From the NCBI GenBank assembly GCA_028716365.1, contig JAQUPZ010000007.1, positions 273,361 to 337,360 on the forward strand: a DNA stretch of 64,000 nt. Reading direction: 5' to 3'. A program made the position numbers and the translations under genes. Positions 41,956 through 51,011 of this stretch are shown here, one piece after another. Every line of letters begins with the position of its first letter. Positions within the stretch are counted from its first letter, which is position 1. This DNA comes from Kiritimatiellia bacterium (lineage in GTDB: Bacteria > Verrucomicrobiota > Kiritimatiellia > UBA8416 > YA12-FULL-48-11). The notes beneath the pieces are model-generated. The model was not told the DNA's origin. It ran no database searches and saw only the letters and a program-made list of their open reading frames with translations.

Positions 41956-42234
41956 GTGAATCACTACACATCGGTCATTTGTATACTAACCCGGGGTGGG
42001 GTGGTGGTGAGTACCAGATCATTAATTTTATGGATGGACTCAAATCAATGGGTGTTACTGCTGCCTGACTATGTTGTGGGTGCTGCGCGGTATGTTCTGG
42101 AGGCATTGACTGATCAAACTGCCAGGAAGAGGGTTCACATGGAAGCGCGGACATCAGCTGTTGAACGGTTTTCGTTCGATAACACAGTTAGCGGTACAAT
42201 ATCGATATACAAAGAAATTTTGGATGATAGGTGA
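41952..42234 (+). pseudogene. GT4 glycosyltransferase remnant with internal deletion
   Basis: The ATG at 41952 overlaps the GT2 stop and gives 38 codons that match a GT4 N-terminus (HIGHLYTNPGWGGGEYQI), ending at TGA 42066-42068. From about 42045, in the next frame, the sequence reads like a GT4 C-terminus (VLLLPD, then VLEALTDQTARKRVHMEA and FSFDNTVSGTISIYKEIL) and stops at 42232-42234. The two ends meet inside GTTACTGCTGCC, so the central ~250-280 residues (estimated from normal family length) are missing. The translation-coupled start shows this was once a working gene in the cluster. Confidence 0.75.
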
Positions 42235-42248
42235 AATTAGCATCTTGA

Positions 42249-43499
42249 GTGACAACATGTTTTATGGGAAAACTATTCGAAATGGATAATTGCTGTACAA
42301 AACGTGATCTGGAAGGATCAGCTTATATTTTTCTCCTGGGTGCTGCATTTGCTTCGGCCTTTTCCATGCCCACAGGCAGAAGTTTCCTGTCCATTAGTCT
42401 CTTCTTGCTTTTAGTCCATCTTTTCAAGGTACGCAAAACACTTTTATTACCTGTTTCATTCTGGTTTTGGCTCGTTTTTGTGATTGTGGCGGTTTTCTCA
42501 ACGGCTTTTGGGCTGAATCCCGAAGAAGGATTCAAGAAGATGGAAAAGCTGATGTGGTTTGTCGGTATTCCGATATGTGCCACTCTTGTGACATCATTAC
42601 AGCGGCTTTCGAGTGTTCTGGCGGCATATGCGATGGGGACTGGAGTGGAAGCTCTCAGGACCATAGTTATACATCCAATACAGGCCATAAAGGCTGTGAA
42701 TACAGGTCGAATGCCGGATTTTATGTTTGCCCTGATTGACAGGGGCTCGATGACATATGCTCAGGTTTTGATGCTTGGTATCCTGGTAGTTTTGGGATTC
42801 ATTTTTATCTGCAGGATGGAGAAGAGGTCATCGGTTAAATGGTGGATACTGCTTTTTATTCAGATTATAGCCATGGTTATGATGTTCAAGAGAGGGTCAT
42901 GGGTTTGTACAAGTCTCATGGTGGCAATCTTCCTGGCTGTTAAAACCAACTGGAGGTATTTATTGGTTCTGGCAATTGTCGTAATGGCTTCATTTATTTT
43001 ACCGCCTGTGAGGGCCAGGTTGATGAATCTCGAAAAAGAATTTAATGTTAATGGTGGCGGACGCATGACAATGTGGTTCAAAATTATGCCTGCATTAGTC
43101 AAGGAGCATCCATTTGGGATTGGATACAGGGCATTAACGCCGGAAATGATGAGGAAGATTTGTAAAAAAGTTGAAAGGAACCGTAATCATCTGCATTCAA
43201 ATATTGCACAAATTCTTGTTGAGACCGGATGGCTTGGATTGGCTGTCTATTTGTTGTGGATGGGAAAAATCATGTTTGACGGAATAATGATGGCGAGATT
43301 TGCCAGGGGAAGGGCCCCAGATGAGCTAGTATATGCGATGATTCTTGTTCTCATGATAGCTGGTCTATTTGCAAACGGATTGGTCGAGTACAACTTTGGA
43401 GATGCCGAGATTGTCCTTGCTTATGGGCTTGTGATGGGGTGTATTGCAGCGTTTCCCCGTATCATATCCAAATCAGCAATCAGTCCTTGTTCTTCATAA
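42249..43499 (+). CDS. O-antigen ligase / polymerase-like membrane protein
   Basis: 416 residues from the GTG at 42249; ATG 42264 or 42282 are equally possible. About ten to eleven transmembrane segments surround a large periplasmic loop between the later helices, with NHLHSNIAQILVETGWLG, the Wzy/WaaL-type ligase motif. Such enzymes join polyprenyl-linked O-antigen to lipid A-core. It closes the glycan cluster, and its last 20 bases overlap the convergent trmB. Confidence 0.82.
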   Translation: MTTCFMGKLFEMDNCCTKRDLEGSAYIFLLGAAFASAFSMPTGRSFLSISLFLLLVHLFKVRKTLLLPVSFWFWLVFVIVAVFSTAFGLNPEEGFKKMEKLMWFVGIPICATLVTSLQRLSSVLAAYAMGTGVEALRTIVIHPIQAIKAVNTGRMPDFMFALIDRGSMTYAQVLMLGILVVLGFIFICRMEKRSSVKWWILLFIQIIAMVMMFKRGSWVCTSLMVAIFLAVKTNWRYLLVLAIVVMASFILPPVRARLMNLEKEFNVNGGGRMTMWFKIMPALVKEHPFGIGYRALTPEMMRKICKKVERNRNHLHSNIAQILVETGWLGLAVYLLWMGKIMFDGIMMARFARGRAPDELVYAMILVLMIAGLFANGLVEYNFGDAEIVLAYGLVMGCIAAFPRIISKSAISPCSS

Positions 43500-44079
43500 A
43501 GCCCGATCTTTTAATGGGAATTCCCTTTTTTAGAAAAAGTGTTTCGAATTCGGTCCGTTCTATTTCCTGTGTTTCAAACGGAGGAACTCCGATAAATCGT
43601 TGATCTTTTGCGAACAATGTACAAATCCATTCGGAATATTCGATGTGGTCAGTTGCAATGTATATAAAGCCTCCTGGAATGAGCGTCGTATCCAGTGAGT
43701 TCATGAAAGTGGGAGAAAACAGCCTCCGTGCATGATGTCGTCTCTTGGGCCAGGGATCAGGGAAGAAGACATATAGAACAGAAACAGAAGAAGGTGGTAG
43801 AAGCTTCTCAAAAGCATAGGAAGCTTCGATGCGGAGTAATCTTACATTCTGAAGACCGGCTCGAGTGATCTTCCTGTCAGCCTTTCTCAGTCGGCTTAAC
43901 ATACGATCTATTCCGAGAAAATTGGACTGAGGATGCAAAGTTGCTCTTGATAGAATGAACCGGCCCTTTCCGCATCCAATTTCTACTTCAAGAGGAGCCT
44001 TGACGGCAAAGATATTGTCGAGAGACAGCTGGCAGGTCCACTTATCAGGTGTAAAAATAGCTGAACTGACCACCGGCAT
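43480..44079 (-). CDS. trmB: tRNA (guanine-N7-)-methyltransferase
   Basis: 199 residues. TrmB makes m7G46 in tRNA. The SAM fold shows EIGCGKGRFILSRA, then LYVFFPDPWPKRRHHARRL, the family hallmark, and FIYIATDH. Length is normal for TrmB. The start overlaps the stop of the small sigma-like gene (TAATG), so they are cotranscribed. It overlaps the O-antigen ligase tail by 20 bases in convergent orientation. Confidence 0.93.
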   Translation of the reverse strand: MPVVSSAIFTPDKWTCQLSLDNIFAVKAPLEVEIGCGKGRFILSRATLHPQSNFLGIDRMLSRLRKADRKITRAGLQNVRLLRIEASYAFEKLLPPSSVSVLYVFFPDPWPKRRHHARRLFSPTFMNSLDTTLIPGGFIYIATDHIEYSEWICTLFAKDQRFIGVPPFETQEIERTEFETLFLKKGIPIKRSGFMKNKD

Positions 44080-44438
44080 TAACTCCTGCCGAAAAGCCGC
44101 GCAAAGAAACCGACATTCTTGTCCAGATTGTCCATATTGGATTCAATGAAATCCAATGCAAATATCTGGAACTTTTCGGCCCCTATGTTTTCCTTGTATT
44201 TTCTAGCAGCTGTAAAAAGGCCTTCTTTCCCTGCATCAATAAGCTTGTTTTTCTGCGCATTATCAGTGGATCTCTTTTCGGCGAGAGAGATAAGCAAAGG
44301 CATGAATGTCCGGACCAGATTATTCTTTGCGTTCCAGTCACCTTTCTTTGTGGCAAGTATCTCGCGTTCAAGGCTTTTGAATTGGGCTGCCTTGCTGGAT
44401 TGGTTTCCGTTGTTTCCCATGTTGAGGGGAATTTTCAT
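44079..44438 (-). CDS. Small protein resembling sigma-70 region 2
   Basis: 119 residues with AAGGAGG ten bases before the ATG. Residues ~30-105 resemble sigma-factor region 2: LVRTFMPLLISLAEKRS, KNKLIDAGKEGLFTAARKY, KFQIFALDFIESNMDNL, the last occupying the place of the -10-recognition helix. There is no region 4. A GFFARLFGRS tail ends the protein. It may be a degenerate or minimal sigma-like or RNA-polymerase-binding protein. Coupling to trmB by a one-base overlap suggests a common transcript. Confidence 0.6.
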   Translation of the reverse strand: MKIPLNMGNNGNQSSKAAQFKSLEREILATKKGDWNAKNNLVRTFMPLLISLAEKRSTDNAQKNKLIDAGKEGLFTAARKYKENIGAEKFQIFALDFIESNMDNLDKNVGFFARLFGRS

Positions 44439-44680
44439 GCTATCAAAACCTCCTTATATTTCATTCAAATCAAAATATTATTTATTGTCTGTTACCAAGC
44501 TTAACCGTGTCGATAAAAAGTTGGTTAAACTTCTATCACACGAAACGGGATCAATCAAGAGGTGATTGGCTATTTTCGTTGCTCGACAATGACCCGAAAA
44601 CCACATAAATTAAAACCAATTATCAAGAGGATGGATATCAGCGGGGCAATGAACTTATTTGATTTTGGTGATGTGTCCAG

Positions 44681-45853
44681 ATGCATGCAAACAAGTTTGA
44701 GAAAATAGAGAAATATATCACGACTCTTATTCAGAGTCCGGACGACTACAAGGGAACACGTGGTACGATGTTGTTTCTCTGGATATTGAGACAGTTCTCC
44801 CGTGTTTATCGGGCAGTAATCCAATTTCGTCATCTTCTATATGCCAATGGAATCTTCAGGCATCATACACTGGGGTGTCAGGTTATAAGTGTTGGTAATC
44901 TGACTGTTGGTGGAACCGGTAAAACCCCGGTTGTGGAGATTTTTGCCAGGGAATTAGAAAAAGCGGGCAGGAAGGTGGCAATACTGAGCCGTGGTTACAA
45001 AAAAGAAGAGCCTTCATTCTGGATAAAAATACTGGACAAACTTCTGCTTCGGGAATTTAGCCAACCGCCAAGGGTGGTTTCGGATGGGAGTAAGCTCCTG
45101 TTGGATTCAGCGATGAGCGGGGATGAGCCGTATATGCTTGCTTCCAATCTTCCAAATGTATGCGTGCTGGTCGATAAAAACCGTGTTAAGAGCGGGCGGT
45201 ATGCAATAAATAAACTCGGTTGTGACACACTTATCCTGGATGATGGGTTTCAATATCTTTCCCTAAAGCATCGTGTTGAAATTGTGCTGGTTGATAAAAC
45301 AAATCCCTTTGGTAATGAAAAGGTTTTACCGCGAGGGATACTCAGGGAACCGGTCAAGAACATAAAACGTGCGGATTTTATTTTCATAACCAAATCTAAT
45401 GGGCAGGGAACCGAGGCATTACGCGACCGCCTCAGGCAGCTGAACAAACGCGCAGATATAATTGAGTGCCAGCATTGTGCGCGGCACCTTCAGAATGTAT
45501 TTACGGCCGAAAGAAAGCCTCTGGAGTATCTGGATGGATTGACAATATCGGTTGTTTCCGGAATTGCCGTTCCTGGCGGATTTGAAGATGAGCTTGAAAA
45601 AAGAGGTGCAAAAATAATTGCCAGAAACAGGTTTGCGGACCATCACCGGTACAGTGAGCAGGAAATAATTGATATCGTAAATAAGAGTAAAAAGTTGAAA
45701 GCCGATGCCATATTAACGACGGAAAAGGATGCTGTTCGCTTTCCGCGTCTTTCCAGGTGTGACGTTCCTGTTTATTTCCTTCGTGTCGATATAGAAATAC
45801 TCAGTGGATCAGAGGACTTCCATCAATGTATATCCCGCATATGTTTCAAATAA
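44681..45853 (+). CDS. lpxK: Tetraacyldisaccharide 4'-kinase
   Basis: 390 residues. LpxK phosphorylates the 4' position of the lipid A precursor at the inner membrane. An N-terminal membrane-associated segment ([17 protein letters not shown]) is followed by the Walker [14 protein letters not shown], then [13 protein letters not shown] (Walker B and catalytic Asp region) and LPRGILREP, all LpxK hallmarks. Slightly longer than E. coli LpxK (328). It proves a lipid A-containing outer membrane. A heptosyltransferase and murJ follow on the same strand. Confidence 0.92.
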   Translation: MHANKFEKIEKYITTLIQSPDDYKGTRGTMLFLWILRQFSRVYRAVIQFRHLLYANGIFRHHTLGCQVISVGNLTVGGTGKTPVVEIFARELEKAGRKVAILSRGYKKEEPSFWIKILDKLLLREFSQPPRVVSDGSKLLLDSAMSGDEPYMLASNLPNVCVLVDKNRVKSGRYAINKLGCDTLILDDGFQYLSLKHRVEIVLVDKTNPFGNEKVLPRGILREPVKNIKRADFIFITKSNGQGTEALRDRLRQLNKRADIIECQHCARHLQNVFTAERKPLEYLDGLTISVVSGIAVPGGFEDELEKRGAKIIARNRFADHHRYSEQEIIDIVNKSKKLKADAILTTEKDAVRFPRLSRCDVPVYFLRVDIEILSGSEDFHQCISRICFK

Positions 45854-45884
45854 TGCTTATCTTTTGGATTTAAGGATTCCGTTG

Positions 45885-46895
45885 ATGATCGAAAATGTAT
45901 TAATTTGCGGAACAAACTGGCTGGGTGACAGTATCATGAGCATGCCTGCCATCCAGTGTTTCAAACAAAAGTACCCATCTTGCAGGATTACCATTCTCGT
46001 TAAACATAAGCTTGGCGGGTTATGGGCCATGCATCCATGCATGGATAGCGTAATAGAGTTACAGGATGGATTATCGGGCATTTTGCAGACTGTGGGGATG
46101 ATTAAACAATATGCTTTTGATGAAGCTTTTGTATTCCCAAATTCATTCCGGTCGGCACTGGTTCCGTTTCTTGCCGGGATTCCTTCCCGCCATGGTCTGT
46201 CAGGCCATCAAAGAAAATGGATGCTTTCGAATGTTGTCCAAACTCTGGAACATCCCGGCAGAAAACATCAAGCATGGGAATATCTTCAAATAATGAATTT
46301 GTCTGGAGAATGTAAAGAAATCCCAATACCTGGTTTGTCAGTTCCGGAAGGGGCGGTGGTCAAAGCGCGTGAAATGCTGGGACAAGTACAACAAAAAAAA
46401 TGGATAGGCCTTATGCCGGGAGCTGCTTACGGGCCGGCCAAGAGATGGCCTTCTGAATATTTTGTTGAAGTCGGCAAAACTTTATCAAAATCAGGTGATT
46501 ATGGCATTTTGCTCATGGGGTCACAGCAAGAGTCGGATTTATGTTTGAATGCTAAAAATGGTATTGGTGAAAAAGCCGTTAGTCTCGCAGGCAGAACTTC
46601 TCTACCTGAACTCGCAGCCCTTCTTGGACTCTGCAGTGCGGTTGTGACCAACGACAGTGGCGGCATGCACCTTGCCTCGGCTGTCGGGACAAAGGTTGTT
46701 GCCATTTTTGGAATTACTGATCCATCGAAAACAGGTCCGCTTGGAAAGGATGTCAGGGTTATATTTGATAAAGGTATAAACCATTCCCGTGACATTAAAC
46801 GTATTTCTGTCGAGGCGGAAGCCAGTCTTAGATCCATCAAACCGGAACGGGTATATGATACTGTCCTTAACTTGCTAGCCGCTGGCTCTGAGTGA
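45885..46895 (+). CDS. waaF: Lipopolysaccharide heptosyltransferase (WaaF-like)
   Basis: 336 residues from the ATG at 45885, with AAGGA eight bases upstream; an earlier in-frame ATG lies inside lpxK and is unlikely. The GT9 family shows NVLICGTNWLGDSIMSMP, IGLMPGAAYGPAKRWP and TNDSGGMHLASAVG near the end. It transfers L-glycero-D-manno-heptose to the LPS core at the cytoplasmic face. WaaF is the best match, but WaaC or another GT9 enzyme cannot be excluded by eye. The stop overlaps the murJ start (GTGA). Confidence 0.82.
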   Translation: MIENVLICGTNWLGDSIMSMPAIQCFKQKYPSCRITILVKHKLGGLWAMHPCMDSVIELQDGLSGILQTVGMIKQYAFDEAFVFPNSFRSALVPFLAGIPSRHGLSGHQRKWMLSNVVQTLEHPGRKHQAWEYLQIMNLSGECKEIPIPGLSVPEGAVVKAREMLGQVQQKKWIGLMPGAAYGPAKRWPSEYFVEVGKTLSKSGDYGILLMGSQQESDLCLNAKNGIGEKAVSLAGRTSLPELAALLGLCSAVVTNDSGGMHLASAVGTKVVAIFGITDPSKTGPLGKDVRVIFDKGINHSRDIKRISVEAEASLRSIKPERVYDTVLNLLAAGSE

Positions 46896-48514
46896 CAATG
46901 CAATACAGGAATGTAATTAAATCAGCTGTGGTTGTAGGTTCATTTGTCCTGCTAAGCCGGGTATTTGGTCTTATCAGGGATATAATATTTGCTTCATATT
47001 TCGGTACATCACTTGCAAAATCTGCATTTGATGTTGCTTTCAGGATTCCGAACCTGTTCCGGCGCCTTTTTGGGGAAGGCGCGCTTTCTGCTTCTTTCAT
47101 TCCTGTTTTTACCGATACCCTTGAACATGAAGGGAAGGAAGAAGCGTGGGCGCTGGCCAGACGCGTGATAACTTTCCTCATAGTCATACTGTCGGAAATC
47201 ACGATTATAGGGATTATTTGCATTACTGTTTTTCTTCATTTTGCCTGCCCATTTGACAAGATTTGTCTGGTACTCGGATTGCTCCGGATAATGTTTTCAT
47301 ATGCTTTATTCATATGTACGGCAGCCCTTTCAATGGCGATTTTGAATTCTTTTCACCACTTTGCAGTTCCTGCGGCAACGCCTGTATTACTTAATCTGGC
47401 CTTGATAGGGACCATGATATTAATTTGTCCGCACATGGGTTATACCAGTGAAGAACGCATTTATGGCGTTGCATGGGCGGTATTTGCCGCTGGAATTTTA
47501 CAGTTGGTGGTTCAGGTACCGGTTCTTATGAAGTACGGATACAGGATTGGTATTTCATTCAGTTGGGAGGATTCGCGCATCAGGAAAGTCCTTATTCTCA
47601 TGATGCCGGCGGCGCTGGGTGTCGGGGTCACGCAGATTAATGTGACCGTTGGACAGATACTGGCCTATAACGTTGCTGACTGGGCTCCAGCAGCCCTTAG
47701 TTATGCCGAACACATGGTTTATCTGCCGTTAGGTCTTTTTGCCACATCTCTTGGAACGGTGCTTCTCCCTGCATTTTCACAGCATTCGGCCCGGTCAGAT
47801 TTCGGACAGATTACTTCCATGATAAATAAGGCCCTGAGACACCTGATGTTTGTGATGATCCCTGCTTCAATTGGGATGATAATCCTTGCAAATCCAATAA
47901 TAAGTCTGATCCTTGAAAGTGGCAGTTTTTCTGCTGAGTCGACAAAATTGACGGCCAGAGCCTTACAATTCTATGCTCCCGGACTTTTTGCGTTCAGTCT
48001 TTGTAAAATCTTTGCTCCAGCCTTTTACTCACTCAAGGATACAGTAACTCCTGTAAAAGTGAGCGTTTGTGCAATAGCTCTTAATTTTTGTCTGAACGTT
48101 GCGGGAATTGTATTTCTGCCTTTATATTACAAACATACCAGCATTGCGCTGGGTTCAGTTATTGCTGAGACAGTGAATGGCGCAATACTGGCCTGGCTTT
48201 TGACGAAGCGTATCGGGTCGCCGGGATGGTCACAGATATCGAACAGTCTTGTAAGGATATTGATTTCTGCAGCGATTATGGGTGTGGGAGTATATATTGC
48301 ATATGATAATCTGATGAGTCTGTTAGCGGCTATTGGATTGCATGGAAAAATGTTGATTGGCGCTGGAGTACTGGGAAGTATTGGTATTGGAATATTGATC
48401 TATGGAGTAGTTGCCCTAGCGCTTTGCCGTGACGAGTTCGGAGAAATAATGTCAGCCCTAAAGAACAGGAAACAGTCTATTTCACCGGATGATGCATGTG
48501 GTAATGGTAATTGA
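46892..48514 (+). CDS. murJ: Lipid II flippase MurJ
   Basis: 540 residues, about fourteen transmembrane segments of the MOP fold. Start GTG 46892 overlaps the previous stop; ATG 46898 is the alternative. Landmarks are SRVFGLIRDIIFASYFG near residue 25 and FRIPNLFRRLFGEGALSASFIPVF, which is diagnostic of MurJ (MviN). It carries lipid II across the inner membrane for peptidoglycan synthesis. It ends an envelope operon of lpxK-waaF-murJ. Confidence 0.93.
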   Translation: MTMQYRNVIKSAVVVGSFVLLSRVFGLIRDIIFASYFGTSLAKSAFDVAFRIPNLFRRLFGEGALSASFIPVFTDTLEHEGKEEAWALARRVITFLIVILSEITIIGIICITVFLHFACPFDKICLVLGLLRIMFSYALFICTAALSMAILNSFHHFAVPAATPVLLNLALIGTMILICPHMGYTSEERIYGVAWAVFAAGILQLVVQVPVLMKYGYRIGISFSWEDSRIRKVLILMMPAALGVGVTQINVTVGQILAYNVADWAPAALSYAEHMVYLPLGLFATSLGTVLLPAFSQHSARSDFGQITSMINKALRHLMFVMIPASIGMIILANPIISLILESGSFSAESTKLTARALQFYAPGLFAFSLCKIFAPAFYSLKDTVTPVKVSVCAIALNFCLNVAGIVFLPLYYKHTSIALGSVIAETVNGAILAWLLTKRIGSPGWSQISNSLVRILISAAIMGVGVYIAYDNLMSLLAAIGLHGKMLIGAGVLGSIGIGILIYGVVALALCRDEFGEIMSALKNRKQSISPDDACGNGN

Positions 48515-48594
48515 CACGCCGGAAGTTTGTTATATAGTTTCCCACGCTTTTCGTGCGCAGATGGGAAGGTAACACCTGTCTGCCTGTCATTTGT

Positions 48595-48670
<76 letters not shown>

Positions 48671-48679
48671 GTCTTTGCC

Positions 48680-48698
48680 CCGTAATCCATAGCTACGG
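48680..48698. terminator. Small hairpin between the tRNA and the Cys-rich gene
   Basis: CCGTA (48680-48684) and TACGG (48694-48698) with a 9-base loop, 9 bases after the tRNA CCA and 16 bases after the convergent small gene. It could terminate either transcript, though the stem is short and no T-run follows directly. Confidence 0.3.
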
Positions 48699-48714
48699 TT
48701 GGCAGCCCAAAATT

Positions 48715-48894
48715 TTAACTTTTCCTGTGTTTTCTTTTCAGGCAGGCTTTCCTTTTTATGCACATTCTACAGCGGGAATCACTGCACATTTGACAAACCA
48801 GGCAGTCTGGACAGTTATGTTTACGTCCGTTCGCCTGTTGCCCGCCGGCGTCGAAAACTAATCCTTTGATTCCCGGTATTTTGATCCAAGCCAT
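48715..48894 (-). CDS. 59-residue Cys-rich basic protein, possible metal or Fe-S binder
   Basis: Start ATG 48894 (on the minus strand), stop TAA 48717-48715, with AAGAG seven bases upstream of the start. Seven cysteines lie in the second half: 28, 31, 34, 37, 42, 45 and 51, that is CxxCxxCxxC-x4-CxxC-x5-C, followed by a Lys/Arg-rich tail. Such spacing suits zinc or an iron-sulfur cluster. I recall short Cys-rich proteins of similar layout in other bacteria, but no named family. The gene lies between the tRNA and the TIGR03790 gene. Confidence 0.6.
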   Translation of the reverse strand: MAWIKIPGIKGLVFDAGGQQANGRKHNCPDCLVCQMCSDSRCRMCIKRKACLKRKHRKS

Positions 48895-49047
48895 GTTGAA
48901 CTCTTATTTCTTTTAATAACCTATATGACTGATAAATGTTATTCAAAATGAAAAATTGATCGTAAAAGTGATAAATTATGAATGGTATTTTCCCCTCGTT
49001 GAGGAAACAGGATTGCACCGTAGATATTGATGGGATAGAGTTCTTGT

Positions 49048-50406
49048 GTGAGAGCACGGCTGATAATAATTATATTTTTTGCGGTATTTGCTGGTTCGGC
49101 GTATGCGCTGGGTCCACATGAAGTATTGGTATTGGTTAATGAGAAATCAGCAGATTCGATCGAAATTGCAAAGGAATATGTACGACTGCGTAATATTCCA
49201 GAAAAAAATGTTATAAGATTGAATCTACCCGGTACGAATTCTGTTCCTTCTCTTGTGGTAACATCCGAAGATTTCACCAATTTTATCTGGAACCCGGCTC
49301 TTAAGGAAATGGCGATTCGAGGTATAGATAACCATATTCTCGCCTGGATTTATTCCGTTGATTTTCCGACCACCATAAATTTTAATCCCGCATTTTCGAT
49401 ACAAGGTCTTACATTCCTTCGCAATAAACTCCCTGATTCTGACAGCGTAAAGAAAGGTACGTACATTTCACCGCTGTTTGCCGGACCGGATAACCCTGCG
49501 GCAAATGCTTTCTCGTCCCAAACTTTTGATGTTCTCAAAGAATGGCTTGATAGTGACATGCCATTGCCAAGCATGATGTTGGGTTACACGGGTGAAGGAG
49601 GGAATACAAAGAACACAATTTTGCAAAGGATTCAGACTGGTGTTATGGCGGATGGCATAACACCGGAGGGAAATGTATATTTTATAACAGGTGCTGATGT
49701 TAGAGCCAAATGTCGGGAATGGCAGTATCCAAAGGTTGTTAAAGAACTCCGGAATCTGAATGTTATGGCTTTTATTACAAATTCATTTCCAGTTGGGGGA
49801 CAAAAGATCATTGGCTTGATGTGTGGCTCAGCTGTAGTTAATCCAATGCAGGGGGAAAATATTTACTTGCCCGGTAGTATGGCGGATCATTTGACCAGCG
49901 CCGCGGCAATTTTTGGAGGGAGTGATCAGACAAAACTGACTGCATGGATCGAGGCGGGGGCAACGGCTTCAGCTGGCACAGTTACGGAACCTTTCTCCAT
50001 TTGGACAAAGTTTCCATGTGCCCGTTTTTTTACGCACTATGCGGTTGGTTGTACAATGATTGAAAGTTTTTACCAATCAATACGCTGTCCACTGCAAATT
50101 CTGCTGGTGGGTGATCCACTTGTTAAGCCATGGGCGCCGAAAGGTGAGGTTGTCCTGACAGGATTGGAAAAGGAAACGTTTTCCGGAGTTGTGAAAGTGA
50201 GAGCAGAAGTACAGGGAGAGCAGAGAAACAGTTACAGGAAGTTTATGTTCCTTCTGGACGGCAAGGTGGTGGGGCATGATAAGATTCTGGAGCTAAATAC
50301 TGCAGGGTTGAGCGAAGGAGAACACATGGTGATGGCGGTGGCTTATAAGACTGGTTTTGTCAGGAATCAGGTGCTTGGGGAGAAAAAAATAATTATCCGC
50401 AAATAG
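49048..50406 (+). CDS. TIGR03790-family secreted protein
   Basis: 452 residues from the GTG at 49048. A signal peptide (RLIIIIFFAVFAGSAYA) is followed by GPHEVLVLVNEKSADSIEIAKEYV-like sequence and RNIPEKNVIRL, which open the TIGR03790 family of unknown function. Middle motifs are MLGYTGEGG and FPVGGQKIIGLMCGSA. The C-terminal ~90 residues look like an Ig-like beta domain. Nothing in the neighbours fixes a role; a small HAD phosphatase follows 5 bases later. Confidence 0.75.
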   Translation: MRARLIIIIFFAVFAGSAYALGPHEVLVLVNEKSADSIEIAKEYVRLRNIPEKNVIRLNLPGTNSVPSLVVTSEDFTNFIWNPALKEMAIRGIDNHILAWIYSVDFPTTINFNPAFSIQGLTFLRNKLPDSDSVKKGTYISPLFAGPDNPAANAFSSQTFDVLKEWLDSDMPLPSMMLGYTGEGGNTKNTILQRIQTGVMADGITPEGNVYFITGADVRAKCREWQYPKVVKELRNLNVMAFITNSFPVGGQKIIGLMCGSAVVNPMQGENIYLPGSMADHLTSAAAIFGGSDQTKLTAWIEAGATASAGTVTEPFSIWTKFPCARFFTHYAVGCTMIESFYQSIRCPLQILLVGDPLVKPWAPKGEVVLTGLEKETFSGVVKVRAEVQGEQRNSYRKFMFLLDGKVVGHDKILELNTAGLSEGEHMVMAVAYKTGFVRNQVLGEKKIIIRK

Positions 50407-50411
50407 CAAAA

Positions 50412-51011
50412 ATGATTAAAAAGAAAAAAGCAGTAAGAATGAAGAAATGTGTTTTTTTTGACAGGGATGGAATTGTTAACAAGTCGCCTGGGGCCGGCTA
50501 TGTTGAGCGATGGGCAGATTTCCATCTTTTGCCTGAATTTCCTGATATTCTTCGTGTTGTTCAGCAGAAGGGGTATGAAGCGGTGATTGTCACAAATCAG
50601 CGCGGTGTCGCCAGAGGGCTGATGACGGTAGAGACTCTTGAGGAAATACACGAAAATTTCAAAAAACTTATGGCTGAAAAGTATAATCTGGTTCCATTGG
50701 ATATATTATATTGTGTGCATGACAAAGGGCAGTGTGAGTGTCGGAAACCAAAGCCAGGAATGTTGGTAGAAGCAGCCAAAAGACATAATTTGGATTTGAA
50801 AATGTCGTGGATGGTTGGCGATCATGAGACGGATATTGAGGCAGGGCGACGTGCTGGTTGTAAAACGATCCTGGTTTCGGGAAATAAACCTGAGATGCAG
50901 GCTGACTACGTGGTTCCTGATTTGAAGTCACTTGAATCTCTTCTGAAAAATGTGTTAGAAGATCATAAAGTCAAAATAGAAAAGAAAAGAACAAAAATAG
51001 AAAATAAATGA
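50412..51011 (+). CDS. gmhB: HAD phosphatase, D,D-heptose 1,7-bisphosphate phosphatase type
   Basis: 199 residues from ATG 50412; ATG 50439 directly before the catalytic strand is possible. HAD motifs: FFDRDGIVN (nucleophile and acid Asp), VTNQRGVARG, CRKPKPGM, WMVGDHETDIEAG. The GmhB zinc-loop pattern C-x-H...C-x-C (YCVHDKGQCECR) is complete. GmhB removes the 1-phosphate or 7-phosphate in LPS heptose synthesis. The next gene overlaps the stop by four bases (ATGA), and it is a sugar kinase, so the two may share a pathway. Confidence 0.8.
   Translation: MIKKKKAVRMKKCVFFDRDGIVNKSPGAGYVERWADFHLLPEFPDILRVVQQKGYEAVIVTNQRGVARGLMTVETLEEIHENFKKLMAEKYNLVPLDILYCVHDKGQCECRKPKPGMLVEAAKRHNLDLKMSWMVGDHETDIEAGRRAGCKTILVSGNKPEMQADYVVPDLKSLESLLKNVLEDHKVKIEKKRTKIENK

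Noticed and set aside
41956..42234. Intact 92-residue protein
   Set aside because: The first ~30 residues are out-of-frame GT4 N-terminus; only the C-terminal half is protein-like, so it is better explained as the remnant of a deleted gene.
45804..45884. Longer start for the heptosyltransferase
   Set aside because: It would overlap lpxK by 50 bases; ATG 45885 has AAGGA at the right distance and begins directly at the family's first strand.
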